Source: an uncultured Pseudomonadota bacterium
GTDB taxonomy: Bacteria > Pseudomonadota > Alphaproteobacteria > RF32 > CAG-239
Assembly: GCA_949295995.1 (NCBI GenBank)
Contig: CASFNK010000019.1
Location: forward strand, 1-39,437
Reading direction: 5' to 3'
Length of the DNA: 39,437 nucleotides
A model generated the notes under the pieces. That model had not been told where the DNA came from. It searched no databases and saw nothing but the letters and a program-made list of their open reading frames with translations. Position numbers and translations under genes: made by a program. Positions 31,823-39,437 of this stretch are shown piece by piece (the stretch's first letter is position 1; each line of letters starts with the position of its first letter).

Positions 31823-32906
31823 AAAATTCTCCTATTTTCTCGCAGATATAATCTATATCTTTTTCTTCTAATCCCGGATATGATGGAAGATTAATTCCCC
31901 TTAGCGCAATATCTTCCGCAACCGGATGGCACTCATATTTTTGGGCATATATCGGCATCGTGTGTATTGGATAAAACGTTGGTCTGGTTTCTATCCCTTG
32001 TGCTTTAAGGTAATTACGTAATTCATCCCTTTCTTCCGAACTGGAAACTAATATTGAACACATCCACCATGTATGCTTTACATCTCCTTTGGCATCATGA
32101 AAAATTAACGGTAATTTTGCCAACTTTTCTTTATACCATTGGGCTACCTTTTGCTTTTTCTCTATAAATTTATCTATTTGCTCAAATTGTGCTAAACCAA
32201 TTGCTGCTTGGATATTGGTCATACGGTAGTTATAACCCATGGTATCATGCCAATATTCACGATATTTAGCTAAACCCTGCCCCTTAAAATGGACTAGGCG
32301 ACCATAGAGATAATCACTATTGGTCAAAACCATTCCACCCTCACCGCAGGTGATGGTCTTATTTCCAAAAAAGGAAAAACATGAAACATCGCCAAAAGAA
32401 CCTACCTTTTTGCCTTTATATTCAGAACCAATAGCTTCAGCACAATCCTCTATTACAAACAAATTATGCTCTTTCGCAATCTTCATTATGGCATCCATAT
32501 CACACGGATGTCCATATAAATGAACGACCATAATGGCTCTAGTTTTAGGTGTTATTTTGGCTTTTATATCTTCTGGATCCACCTGCCAGCTATCCCTCTT
32601 TGAATCGACAAAAACAGGCTTAGCTCCTACTTGTAATATCGGATTTGCTGAGGCTATATAGGTAAATGTCGGAACGATTACCTCATCTCCTTCGCCTAAG
32701 CCTAAAGCCACTAATGCTAAATGTATGGCTACTGTGCCATTACAAACCCCTGTACCATTCTTTACACCTATATAGTTGGAAAAACTTTTCTCAAATTCTG
32801 TTACAAATTTTCCTTTAGATGAAATCCAGGTCGTGTCCAGACATTCATTTACATATTTCTTTTCATTTCCGGTTAAACTCGGTTGATAAACTTGATACTT
32901 ATACAT
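31812..32906 (-). CDS. DegT/DnrJ-type aminotransferase, probably GDP-perosamine synthase
   Basis: 364 residues, the normal length. PLP-enzyme features: CNGTVAIHLAL, FTYIASANPI, VIEDCAEAIG with D154, and FFGNKTITCGEGGM with the Schiff-base Lys183. The NKTITxGEGG form is that of GDP-perosamine synthases (Per/RfbE), which aminate GDP-4-keto-6-deoxymannose. Gmd, which makes that keto sugar, is in the same locus, supporting the call. UDP-sugar aminotransferases of the same family (PglE/WbpE) remain possible. The gene is followed by an overlapping acetyltransferase gene. Confidence 0.87.
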   Translation of the reverse strand: MYKYQVYQPSLTGNEKKYVNECLDTTWISSKGKFVTEFEKSFSNYIGVKNGTGVCNGTVAIHLALVALGLGEGDEVIVPTFTYIASANPILQVGAKPVFVDSKRDSWQVDPEDIKAKITPKTRAIMVVHLYGHPCDMDAIMKIAKEHNLFVIEDCAEAIGSEYKGKKVGSFGDVSCFSFFGNKTITCGEGGMVLTNSDYLYGRLVHFKGQGLAKYREYWHDTMGYNYRMTNIQAAIGLAQFEQIDKFIEKKQKVAQWYKEKLAKLPLIFHDAKGDVKHTWWMCSILVSSSEERDELRNYLKAQGIETRPTFYPIHTMPIYAQKYECHPVAEDIALRGINLPSYPGLEEKDIDYICEKIGEFYAR

Positions 32907-32918
32907 TCTTTTAGTCCT

Positions 32919-33971
32919 TTATCTTGATAAAGCCTTTTTATTAACCTTTTCCCAAATAAAATTTTTTTGAGCAAGGAGCATTATTTCCTCTAATGTATGT
33001 TTTTCTTTAAATACATTATTTTTTGGGGTGTTGCCATCAAAAACCTCAAATGGAGTGCCAAATACCCTAGCTGCTATGGAATGGTGGAACCTTCCTGATA
33101 TTAACATTTTTGCATTTTTTATCGTTGTTAACCATTCATCTACGGAAGTAACTTCTATTATCCCTATTTGGCGACGAAGTATTTTTGTGGAAAGTTTTTT
33201 ATTGTATTTTTTTATAAAGGCTATACATTGCAAATCATCATCTGCAACACGTCCTGTTTGGGAAAATAGAAAAAATACTTTATTCTTTTTGGCTGCTTGT
33301 ATCTTCCATAAATCTTTTTTTATAAACTTATGAAATGTTTTATAAAAAGTGGAACCGCCATTTAACAATATATAATTTTGCGGTAGTTTTAACGGTTTTG
33401 CCGTTTCTTTATATAACTCTTTTATATACAATGGTAAACAATCAAATGCTTGTTCTACTTTTACACCTAATTGTTTAAGAATGGAAAAAGACAATTCATC
33501 TCTTACAGCGCAATAATCTAATGTTTCATATACTTTTTGGTATATTTTATATGCTTCGTTATTTATATCAATATTGTAATTATTCATATCAGGAAAACAA
33601 GAATGATTAATTATTATAGTTTTCTTCCCATATCTAACTTTGCTGATATACATAAGATATAGTAAATTTTGTGCTGCTTTTCTGCCTTCAAATCCGGATA
33701 TTGTTCCTTCTCCTGTACAGCAAATAACATCATTGACCAAAATGTCTTTTTCCAATTTTACATTATTCTCTTGCCATTTTAAAAAAAATTCATCTTTATC
33801 AAAATCACTAATATTGCTTGGGCTAGGATTTATGCTCCAAGAGTCTATTACTGTGTAAGTTTTGGGAGATAGCACCCCTTTTTGCAATAAATATTTTTTT
33901 ACGGCTCTTGATGTTCCCGTACACCCAAAGTGATAATCGTTTTCAGTATCATTGACTAGTAAAATTTTCAT
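32919..33971 (-). CDS. Polysaccharide pyruvyl transferase family protein
   Basis: 350 residues. The N-terminus (MKILLVNDTENDYHFGCTGT) and the late block LISGRFHHSIAARVFGTPF are characteristic of the PS_pyruv_trans family (WcaK/CsaB-like). CAVRDELSF is the usual middle motif. Members attach pyruvate ketals to sugars from phosphoenolpyruvate, though some relatives appear to act as glycosyltransferases. Cytoplasmic. Codons are strongly AT-rich compared with gmd and fcl. Confidence 0.87.
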   Translation of the reverse strand: MKILLVNDTENDYHFGCTGTSRAVKKYLLQKGVLSPKTYTVIDSWSINPSPSNISDFDKDEFFLKWQENNVKLEKDILVNDVICCTGEGTISGFEGRKAAQNLLYLMYISKVRYGKKTIIINHSCFPDMNNYNIDINNEAYKIYQKVYETLDYCAVRDELSFSILKQLGVKVEQAFDCLPLYIKELYKETAKPLKLPQNYILLNGGSTFYKTFHKFIKKDLWKIQAAKKNKVFFLFSQTGRVADDDLQCIAFIKKYNKKLSTKILRRQIGIIEVTSVDEWLTTIKNAKMLISGRFHHSIAARVFGTPFEVFDGNTPKNNVFKEKHTLEEIMLLAQKNFIWEKVNKKALSR

Positions 33972-34003
33972 TTGTCTCTTTCTTTTTTATATGATTTCAA
34001 TAT

Positions 34004-34885
34004 TTAATTTGTTGTTCTTATCTGTTTCATATCTTTAAATACCCCCTTTAAACCAACTGGATTTATAGAGATAATTTCAATATCTGGATAATATTTTTCA
34101 GCATATTCTTTCATGTATTGCCAACCATAAATTATTCTATCCGAAGATAAGGTACTTTCTACTTTATCAAAGTGTCCTGTATGTGAACAATCACAACCCA
34201 CTAAAAAAATTCTTTTTGGATGAGTCCAAAGCGCAAACTCGAATGCGGGAAATATTATTGAACTCCATGTATTTAATGGTCTTAATGAGATGTCGCTATG
34301 AAAATTTTGTAAACTACTAGTTGGAGCATCCCTATCTATAAAATAAAAATTTTCAGCATTTGCTTCTTCTGTATCTGTAACAGAGATTGGCTTTACCCAA
34401 TAATGCATCCCGTAAAATTTTTTACACTGATTTCCTTGATACTTATTTGCCTTTTCTTGATCGTTTTCTGCGATTAAATTATCTTGAATAAACAAATAAT
34501 CTAGCAAAACTTTATCAAACTTAAAAGTTCTATTAGTCCCAATATGTATAGCATTTTTTATTGGCTGATATTGATTCAATGTTGGTCCAGCTCCCATTAA
34601 TACAACATCTTTACCTTTATTAATTCCCTTATATTTTGGAAATACTTTTTGATGTACATGAAAAGCTGGTAATGTTATGCTTTGCAACTCTAACAATTTA
34701 CTTTGCACACAACCTATTTTTTGTATTATTTCGTTTTGTGTCTGTTCTAGATTAGCCAAATTAGAGTTTAACATTTTGTCTATATGATTTTGTAATATTT
34801 TAATCGGCGAAACTCGCCCATATTTGATTCTAAACTTGCCAATACACAAATATTTTTTGTTGTTTTTTATTATTTTACATATCAT
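34004..34885 (-). CDS. DUF115-like putative glycosyltransferase
   Basis: About 293 residues from the ATG at 34885, with GAGG 6 nt ahead. A TTG at 34897 has no such support. A basic head (KNNKKYLCIGKFRIKYGR) and a helical stretch precede DVVLMGAGPTLNQYQPI, a nucleotide-binding loop like that of DUF115/MAF and some sialyltransferase-like enzymes, with IGTNRTF after it and FLVGCDCSHTGHF later. It probably transfers a sugar or modifies one, but donor and acceptor are unknown. The start lies inside the tail of the preceding glycosyltransferase gene. Confidence 0.7.
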   Translation of the reverse strand: MICKIIKNNKKYLCIGKFRIKYGRVSPIKILQNHIDKMLNSNLANLEQTQNEIIQKIGCVQSKLLELQSITLPAFHVHQKVFPKYKGINKGKDVVLMGAGPTLNQYQPIKNAIHIGTNRTFKFDKVLLDYLFIQDNLIAENDQEKANKYQGNQCKKFYGMHYWVKPISVTDTEEANAENFYFIDRDAPTSSLQNFHSDISLRPLNTWSSIIFPAFEFALWTHPKRIFLVGCDCSHTGHFDKVESTLSSDRIIYGWQYMKEYAEKYYPDIEIISINPVGLKGVFKDMKQIRTTN

Positions 34886-36002
34886 TTTTAGCCTCAACTT
34901 TTTTTATTTTCAAAAATGGTAAGAATCCAAATAAATAATATATTTTTCTTGTCTCTTTACCTTTGATGCTTATCAATGGTAAAATGTTAAAAAGCTTACA
35001 ACTCTTTGCATCCACCTTAAGTACAGGTAAAAAATTAAATAATTTGAACCAATACTTATTATTTTTACTTTTTATTTTTAGAAGAGGAATGAATGTTAAT
35101 AGTTTATAGTGATAAGTTTTTTCTCTGAGTCTATACTCTACTAGCTTTTTATGTAATTGAATATCAAATATACGCGAAAAGTATTCTTCTATCCATTCCG
35201 GCTTTTGTAATTTTGAACCTAACTTTAAAGTTTCTAAAAATGGTAATTCATAAAAATTGTTATGAGCTAATTGATGGACTTCTTCCGGCGTTATTTTTAA
35301 CTCGTTTCCCCAGAATTCAAAAAAGCTATTTTCTTGATCTTGTAATACTTGTTGCTGATTGATATCCGAAATTCCTCCAAGTCTAAAACCTATAATAAAT
35401 TCATCCACATATACTAACTTTTTATTATGCTTTACCATATTGTAAATAAAGTTACTATCCGCAGACATTTTATAATTTAAATTATATAGGCCTAACTCTT
35501 TCATTACAGATGTTTTTATTAGAAAAGTTTGGTGATTTGGAATTTCTCCAAAAGGAGGATACAATGCATTTTTTCCTATCCAATCATACAGAAAACTATC
35601 ATCCGTTTCTGACAAAACCTTGGTACTGGCATAGCATGCATCCGCTTGTTCTTTTTGTGCTGCCGTTACCAGATAATGGATTGCTTGCTTATCATAATAA
35701 AAATCATCCGAATTTAAAAAAGCTACATATTCACCTGTGGCTTTTAATATGCCTTTATTCATGGCATCATAAATCCCTGAATCCGGTTCTGATATATATT
35801 TTATCCAGCCTTTATCTGCATATTCTTGCAACATTTCCACCGTGCCATCTGTGGAGGCCCCATCTATGATTAAGTGCTCTATATTTGGATAAGTTTGATT
35901 ATGCACACTTTCCACGCACTGCTTAAAGAATTCTTTGCGACCATTCTTTATTAGATTATAGGTCACTGTTATTACTGTTATTTGTGGTAAACTTTTACTC
36001 AT
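34875..36002 (-). CDS. Glycosyltransferase family 2 with C-terminal hydrophobic repeats
   Basis: 375 residues. GT2 domain (1-240): TVTYNLIKNGRKEF, LIIDGASTDGT, SEPDSGIYDAMNKG and the metal site LNSDD (96-100). The last 80 residues hold four copies of a roughly 13-residue unit of the form K-L-F-x-F-L-P-x-L-K-I-K (299-311, 319-331, 335-347, 355-367), alternating hydrophobic and basic, which may lie on the membrane near lipid-linked acceptors. The GT2 part is clearly paralogous to the gene at 38128. It overlaps fcl by 8 bp. Confidence 0.93.
   Translation of the reverse strand: MSKSLPQITVITVTYNLIKNGRKEFFKQCVESVHNQTYPNIEHLIIDGASTDGTVEMLQEYADKGWIKYISEPDSGIYDAMNKGILKATGEYVAFLNSDDFYYDKQAIHYLVTAAQKEQADACYASTKVLSETDDSFLYDWIGKNALYPPFGEIPNHQTFLIKTSVMKELGLYNLNYKMSADSNFIYNMVKHNKKLVYVDEFIIGFRLGGISDINQQQVLQDQENSFFEFWGNELKITPEEVHQLAHNNFYELPFLETLKLGSKLQKPEWIEEYFSRIFDIQLHKKLVEYRLREKTYHYKLLTFIPLLKIKSKNNKYWFKLFNFLPVLKVDAKSCKLFNILPLISIKGKETRKIYYLFGFLPFLKIKKVEAKNDM
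34902..35108 (-). repeat. Four degenerate protein-level repeats (KLFxFLPxLKIK)
   Basis: Copies: YKLLTFIPLLKIK, FKLFNFLPVLKVD, CKLFNILPLISIK, YYLFGFLPFLKIK. They are spaced 16-20 residues apart in the glycosyltransferase C-terminus. The DNA copies have diverged, so selection on the protein pattern is likely. Confidence 0.8.
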
Positions 36003-37053
36003 TTACATACCATTCATAAAATTGTTTTATTCCTTGCTTTAATGGGATTTTGGGTTGCCAACCCAAAGATTTTATGCGCGTTGCATCCATTTGTTTGCGT
36101 GGGGTACCGTTGGGTTTGCTGGTATCATATTCGATTTTACCCTCAAATCCTACAATCTCTTTGACCATGGAAAACAAGTCTTTTAATTGGATATCCGTAC
36201 CGTCCGTAATATTTACATGCTCTCCGATATCTTTATAATTTTTATTTTCCATCAGGTAGACGCAAGCATCGGCCAAGTCATCTGAGCTCATCATTTCACG
36301 ATAAACCGAACCATCTCCCCAGAGCACGACCTTATCCCGATAGGCGCCTACTTGGTTTAGTGCTTGCTCTATTGAGTTATTGTCATCATAATTTATCTTA
36401 TCATCCAGGTTCCAACCCAATTTATATTTTTGCAAATCTTTGCGTATGGCCTCAAAATTATTCTCAGACAACAATTTTGCCAAATGAAAACGGCGCAATA
36501 TCATTGGCAATAAGTGAGCCGTTTCCATATTAAAATTATCTCCAATACCGTACTGATTGGTCGGCATTACCGAAATATAGTTGGTGCCATATTGTTGATT
36601 ATAATACCGGCAGAGTTTAATTGCCGCTATCTTTGCCAAGGCGTAAGCCTCGTTCGTTTTTTCCAACTCAGAGGTGAGCAGGCACTCCTCTTTCATCGGT
36701 TGCGGCGCCAATCTCGGATAAATACATGACGACCCCATATTGAGCAACTTTTTAACCCCATGACGATAAGAGCTATTTATTACGTTGGTGGAAATCATCA
36801 AATTCTTATAAATGAACTCTGCCGGATAGGTTTGGTTGGCCATAATACCCCCAACTTTAGCCGCTGCCAAAAACACATAATCCGGTTTTTCTTGCTCAAA
36901 AAACTTATCCGTTGCCGCTTGGTTGGTTAAGTCCAAATCATGGGAGCTACGGGTAATTATATTGTTATAGCCTTTTTCTTTTAGTTTTCTGAGAATTGCC
37001 GAACCAACTAAACCGTGATGTCCGGCAACATATATTTTTGCATTCTTTTCCAT
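35995..37053 (-). CDS. fcl: GDP-L-fucose synthase
   Basis: 352 residues from the ATG at 37053, chosen because AAGGAGGATAGA precedes it. A start at 37074 would run into gmd. An SDR fold: YVAGHHGLVGSAI (NADP loop), MGSSCIYPR with the catalytic Ser/Cys, and YALAKIAAIK with the Tyr-Lys pair. The SDLADACVYL and ITDGTDIQLKDL end is typical of Fcl/WcaG. A roughly 30-residue acidic insert (about 205-240, KYKLGWNLDDKINYDDNN) makes it longer than E. coli Fcl. It epimerises and reduces GDP-4-keto-6-deoxymannose to GDP-L-fucose. It lies 10 bp behind gmd. Confidence 0.94.
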   Translation of the reverse strand: MEKNAKIYVAGHHGLVGSAILRKLKEKGYNNIITRSSHDLDLTNQAATDKFFEQEKPDYVFLAAAKVGGIMANQTYPAEFIYKNLMISTNVINSSYRHGVKKLLNMGSSCIYPRLAPQPMKEECLLTSELEKTNEAYALAKIAAIKLCRYYNQQYGTNYISVMPTNQYGIGDNFNMETAHLLPMILRRFHLAKLLSENNFEAIRKDLQKYKLGWNLDDKINYDDNNSIEQALNQVGAYRDKVVLWGDGSVYREMMSSDDLADACVYLMENKNYKDIGEHVNITDGTDIQLKDLFSMVKEIVGFEGKIEYDTSKPNGTPRKQMDATRIKSLGWQPKIPLKQGIKQFYEWYVNE

Positions 37054-37063
37054 TCTATCCTCC

Positions 37064-38131
37064 TTAGGCCTCACGAGGCGTCAGGGTTTCATAACCGTTA
37101 TCATTTAATAACTTTTCTTTTTTAGCTAATTTATAATCTTCGGCGACCATCTCTTTGACCAAAGCCTTCAAATCATAGCTTGGTTTCCAGCCCAATTGGG
37201 TTCTGGCCTTCGTTGAATCTCCCAAAAGCAACTCTACTTCGGCCGGACGGAAAAATTTCGGATTAACCTCGACCAAAACTTTGCCCGTCTTCTTATCTAT
37301 GCCTTGTTCTTCTATACCCTCACCTTGCCATTCAAGCTCTATTCCTAACTCCTTGAACGTCATGGTGCAGAAATCACGAATAGATGTTGTGGTACCCGTT
37401 GCCAAAACAAAATCTTCCGGCTTGTCTTGTTGCAAAATCCGCCACATCCCTTCAACATAGTCTTTCGCATGGCCCCAATCTCTCTTGGCACTCAAATTGC
37501 CAAGTTGCAACTTATCTTGCATTCCTAACGCAATACGGCAAGCTGCCATGGTGATTTTGCGCGTTACAAAAGTTTCGCCTCGTCTCGGGCTCTCGTGGTT
37601 AAACAATATGCCGTTGGCGGCAAAGATGCCAAAACTCTCTCGATAGTTGACACATATCCAATACGCATACAACTTAGCTACCGCATATGGCGAACGAGGA
37701 TAAAACGGCGTCGTCTCCTTTTGTATCGGCTCTTGAATTAAGCCAAACAACTCCGACGTCGAGGCTTGATAAAATTTGGTCTTCTTCTCTAATCCACAAA
37801 TTCGAATCGCTTCCAACAAACGCAATGTACCCAAGGCATCACTGTCTGCCGTGTATTCCGGACAATCCCATGAAACTTTAACATGCGATTGCGCCGCTAA
37901 GTTATATACCTCATCCGGAGCTATCTCTTTCATCAAACGAATCAGATTTGAGCTATCCGTCAAATCGCCATCGTGTAAAATTATTTTACCTGCCAAGTGA
38001 TCTATTCTTCCGGTGTTAAATAATGATGAACGACGTTTCAAACCATGGACTTCATAGCCTTTATCCAATAGTAATTCTGCCAAATATGAGCCGTCTTGTC
38101 CGGTGATGCCGGTGATGAGTGCTTTTTTCAT
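37064..38131 (-). CDS. gmd: GDP-mannose 4,6-dehydratase
   Basis: 355 residues. The NADP-binding [16 protein letters not shown] is at the N-terminus, followed by [17 protein letters not shown], the STSELFG catalytic motif, [12 protein letters not shown] with the Tyr-Lys pair, and [17 protein letters not shown]. It converts GDP-mannose to GDP-4-keto-6-deoxymannose, the branch point for both fucose (Fcl) and perosamine (aminotransferase at 31812). The start overlaps the preceding glycosyltransferase stop by 4 bp (ATGA). Confidence 0.97.
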   Translation of the reverse strand: MKKALITGITGQDGSYLAELLLDKGYEVHGLKRRSSLFNTGRIDHLAGKIILHDGDLTDSSNLIRLMKEIAPDEVYNLAAQSHVKVSWDCPEYTADSDALGTLRLLEAIRICGLEKKTKFYQASTSELFGLIQEPIQKETTPFYPRSPYAVAKLYAYWICVNYRESFGIFAANGILFNHESPRRGETFVTRKITMAACRIALGMQDKLQLGNLSAKRDWGHAKDYVEGMWRILQQDKPEDFVLATGTTTSIRDFCTMTFKELGIELEWQGEGIEEQGIDKKTGKVLVEVNPKFFRPAEVELLLGDSTKARTQLGWKPSYDLKALVKEMVAEDYKLAKKEKLLNDNGYETLTPREA

Positions 38132-39063
38132 TTCTTTTCCTCATTGATGAAATTGATTCCTAATACTCTAAAGGCTCTCCGACCTTTGCGGGTTCTTAAT
38201 TTAAAAAACCAATAGCGTATTTGCTTTAATTGTTTCCATAATGGCATGTGGAGCGTATTCTTGAAAATGTATGGAAATTTATTCTGTATTGATGTTTTGT
38301 TTAGTAATGAAAACAGTAAACTCCAAGAAATGTATAAATTTTTATGGATTTTTTCTGCTTCTTCCAAACTGCAATCATAATTTTTTGCTTTGATTGATAT
38401 GCTTTCATTATTGATTTTATGTGGGTTATGCCCGGTTAAACCTTCTAAACCAAATACGGCATAATTTAACGGAACCTTTACAAACGTGGCCTTTTGCAAA
38501 ATTGCTCTTAAAATAAAATCATAATCCGCACAGATTAAAAATGATAAATCATGATACCCAATTCTTGAAAATAAATCTTTCTTAAAAACCATTCCTTGAT
38601 GGCAACCCGGGATAAAATAAAAAACATTATACATACTTACTGTCTTATCATCGGTCATAACTATTGCACCGTTTTGTTCATAGCTAACCGGTGAATAAGA
38701 AAAATCTGCTCCTGTCTTTTGTAAGTATTTTAATGAAACCGATAGACCTTGCTCTTTTTTTAGGTAATCATCTGAATTTATAAAGCAAACATAATCCCCT
38801 TGAGCTTTTTGCACCCCTTTATTAAAAGCATCATAAATACCTTGGTCCGGCTCGGAATATATTTTTATCCAACCCTTTTCCTCATAAGGTCGCAATAATT
38901 CTAATGTCCCATCATTAGAACCTCCGTCGATTATCAAATGTTCTATTCTACAGTCCTTTTGATTATGAACACTTTCTATACACCGGATAATTCCTTCTCG
39001 CCTACCGTTTTGTAATAGGTTCCACGTTGCCGTGATAATACTGACAACAACCTCTTTAGTCAT
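38128..39063 (-). CDS. Glycosyltransferase family 2
   Basis: About 311 residues from the ATG at 39063, which lies 5 bp after the preceding stop with GGGAG upstream. A GTG at 39102 would overlap that gene. GT2 motifs: [41 protein letters not shown] and the metal site INSDD. Its first 100 residues closely follow the paralogue at 34875. The C-terminus is basic ([19 protein letters not shown]), a shortened relative of that paralogue's repeats. It transfers a sugar in the cytoplasm; donor unknown. Confidence 0.93.
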   Translation of the reverse strand: MTKEVVVSIITATWNLLQNGRREGIIRCIESVHNQKDCRIEHLIIDGGSNDGTLELLRPYEEKGWIKIYSEPDQGIYDAFNKGVQKAQGDYVCFINSDDYLKKEQGLSVSLKYLQKTGADFSYSPVSYEQNGAIVMTDDKTVSMYNVFYFIPGCHQGMVFKKDLFSRIGYHDLSFLICADYDFILRAILQKATFVKVPLNYAVFGLEGLTGHNPHKINNESISIKAKNYDCSLEEAEKIHKNLYISWSLLFSLLNKTSIQNKFPYIFKNTLHMPLWKQLKQIRYWFFKLRTRKGRRAFRVLGINFINEEKK

Positions 39064-39068
39064 TGGGA

Positions 39069-39437
39069 CTATGCTCCCTTTTTCCAATTTGCTAAAATCC
39101 ACGATGATGAATTGGCTTTATTCTCTCCACCAACTCCAAACTCCAATGCTACTTCTAATTCTTTGCAAACCGGTGATTCAGGTATATTATCTTTTGTCCT
39201 ATCGCCTCCATTGGCAAATACCAACTCACAATCCGAATATTTTGCTTTTACTTTTCTTATGCCATCGCAAGCTGAATTGTCATCATCGTTAAAAGGCAAG
39301 ACATCTATTACGCCTTTCAGATTTTCACATATTATCCGACGAGTATTGTAATTCATGAAATTTTTGCCTTTTTTACGGCATAGCCATTCATCCGAATTTA
39401 AAAGCAATATTACTCCATCACTTTTGGCCGCAGAGGC
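39069..39437 (-). CDS. Cytidylyltransferase-like protein, N-terminus cut by the window edge
   Basis: The frame stays open to the right edge, so about 122 C-terminal residues are seen. LLLNSDEWLCRKKGKNFMN, a helix, then FNDDDNSACDGI and ELVFANGGDRTKDNIPE match small adenylyl/cytidylyltransferases of the glycerol-3-phosphate/heptose-phosphate type. The N-terminal HxGH nucleotide site should lie just beyond the window. It would activate a sugar or polyol phosphate for the glycan. The stop is 5 bp from the next start. Confidence 0.82.
   Translation of the reverse strand, partial: ASAAKSDGVILLLNSDEWLCRKKGKNFMNYNTRRIICENLKGVIDVLPFNDDDNSACDGIRKVKAKYSDCELVFANGGDRTKDNIPESPVCKELEVALEFGVGGENKANSSSWILANWKKGA

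Noticed and set aside
34004..34885. CST-type sialyltransferase
   Set aside because: The GxGP loop is similar, but no sialic-acid synthesis genes (neuB, neuA) are visible in the locus and the remaining motifs do not clearly match, so a neutral DUF115-like call was kept.

Overview
The window is a 39 kb piece of an AT-rich Gram-negative chromosome, most likely from an uncultured, probably host-associated alphaproteobacterium. The taxon is an inference. It rests on the order nuoL-nuoM-nuoN-birA-rnj, which is typical of Alphaproteobacteria, the rplM-rpsI pair, an RNase J, a PhoR-type kinase, many Sec signal peptides and ordinary Shine-Dalgarno sites. I see no insertion sequence, prophage, integrase or CRISPR array.

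Region 1 (1-6.6 kb): the end of a truncated secreted protein, a Cys-rich exported protein, a molybdopterin-binding/MobA-like fusion, two small exported proteins that may be distant paralogues, an 86-residue orphan with a near-consensus promoter, the rplM-rpsI operon and an orphan of 288 residues. Region 2 (6.7-18 kb): mutS, a divergently transcribed PhoR-like histidine kinase, and a leftward operon nuoL-nuoM-nuoN-birA-rnj. Region 3 (18-24.6 kb): ybaK, a DUF4186 protein, a MerR regulator facing a three-gene redox-type operon (phosphoesterase-cupin fusion, carboxymuconolactone-decarboxylase-like protein, flavodoxin-fold reductase), an Fe-S/FAD oxidoreductase, a small orphan, tRNA-Lys(UUU) and a small hypothetical protein.

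Region 4 (24.7 kb to the right end, all leftward): a surface-polysaccharide locus. It encodes a nucleotidyltransferase (cut by the window edge), Gmd, GDP-fucose synthase, a GDP-perosamine-synthase-like aminotransferase, a NeuD/PerB-like acetyltransferase, several glycosyltransferases, a pyruvyl-transferase-like protein, a kinase-like/methyltransferase fusion, a GtrA/GtrB/GT-C trio and a phosphomannomutase-like HAD protein. Together they suggest a glycan containing fucose and N-acetylperosamine. Gmd supplies the shared intermediate, and the HAD protein may feed mannose-1-phosphate into the pathway. No Wzx/Wzy pair or ABC exporter lies inside the window.

The strongest unusual signals are these. 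(a) NuoL, NuoM and NuoN keep their position and fold but appear to have lost most of the buried Lys/Glu/His residues of the proton channels, and the genes are detached from nuoA-K. (b) A 12-base G tract sits in the methyltransferase gene and holds it out of frame with a conserved-looking C-terminus, which suggests phase variation. (c) The phosphoesterase-cupin fusion keeps a perfect internal ribosome-binding site at the junction. (d) A perfect 16-bp palindrome lies in the 19-bp spacer of the MerR-controlled promoter. (e) The histidine kinase has a damaged G1 ATP-binding box. (f) One glycosyltransferase carries four hydrophobic/basic C-terminal repeats.
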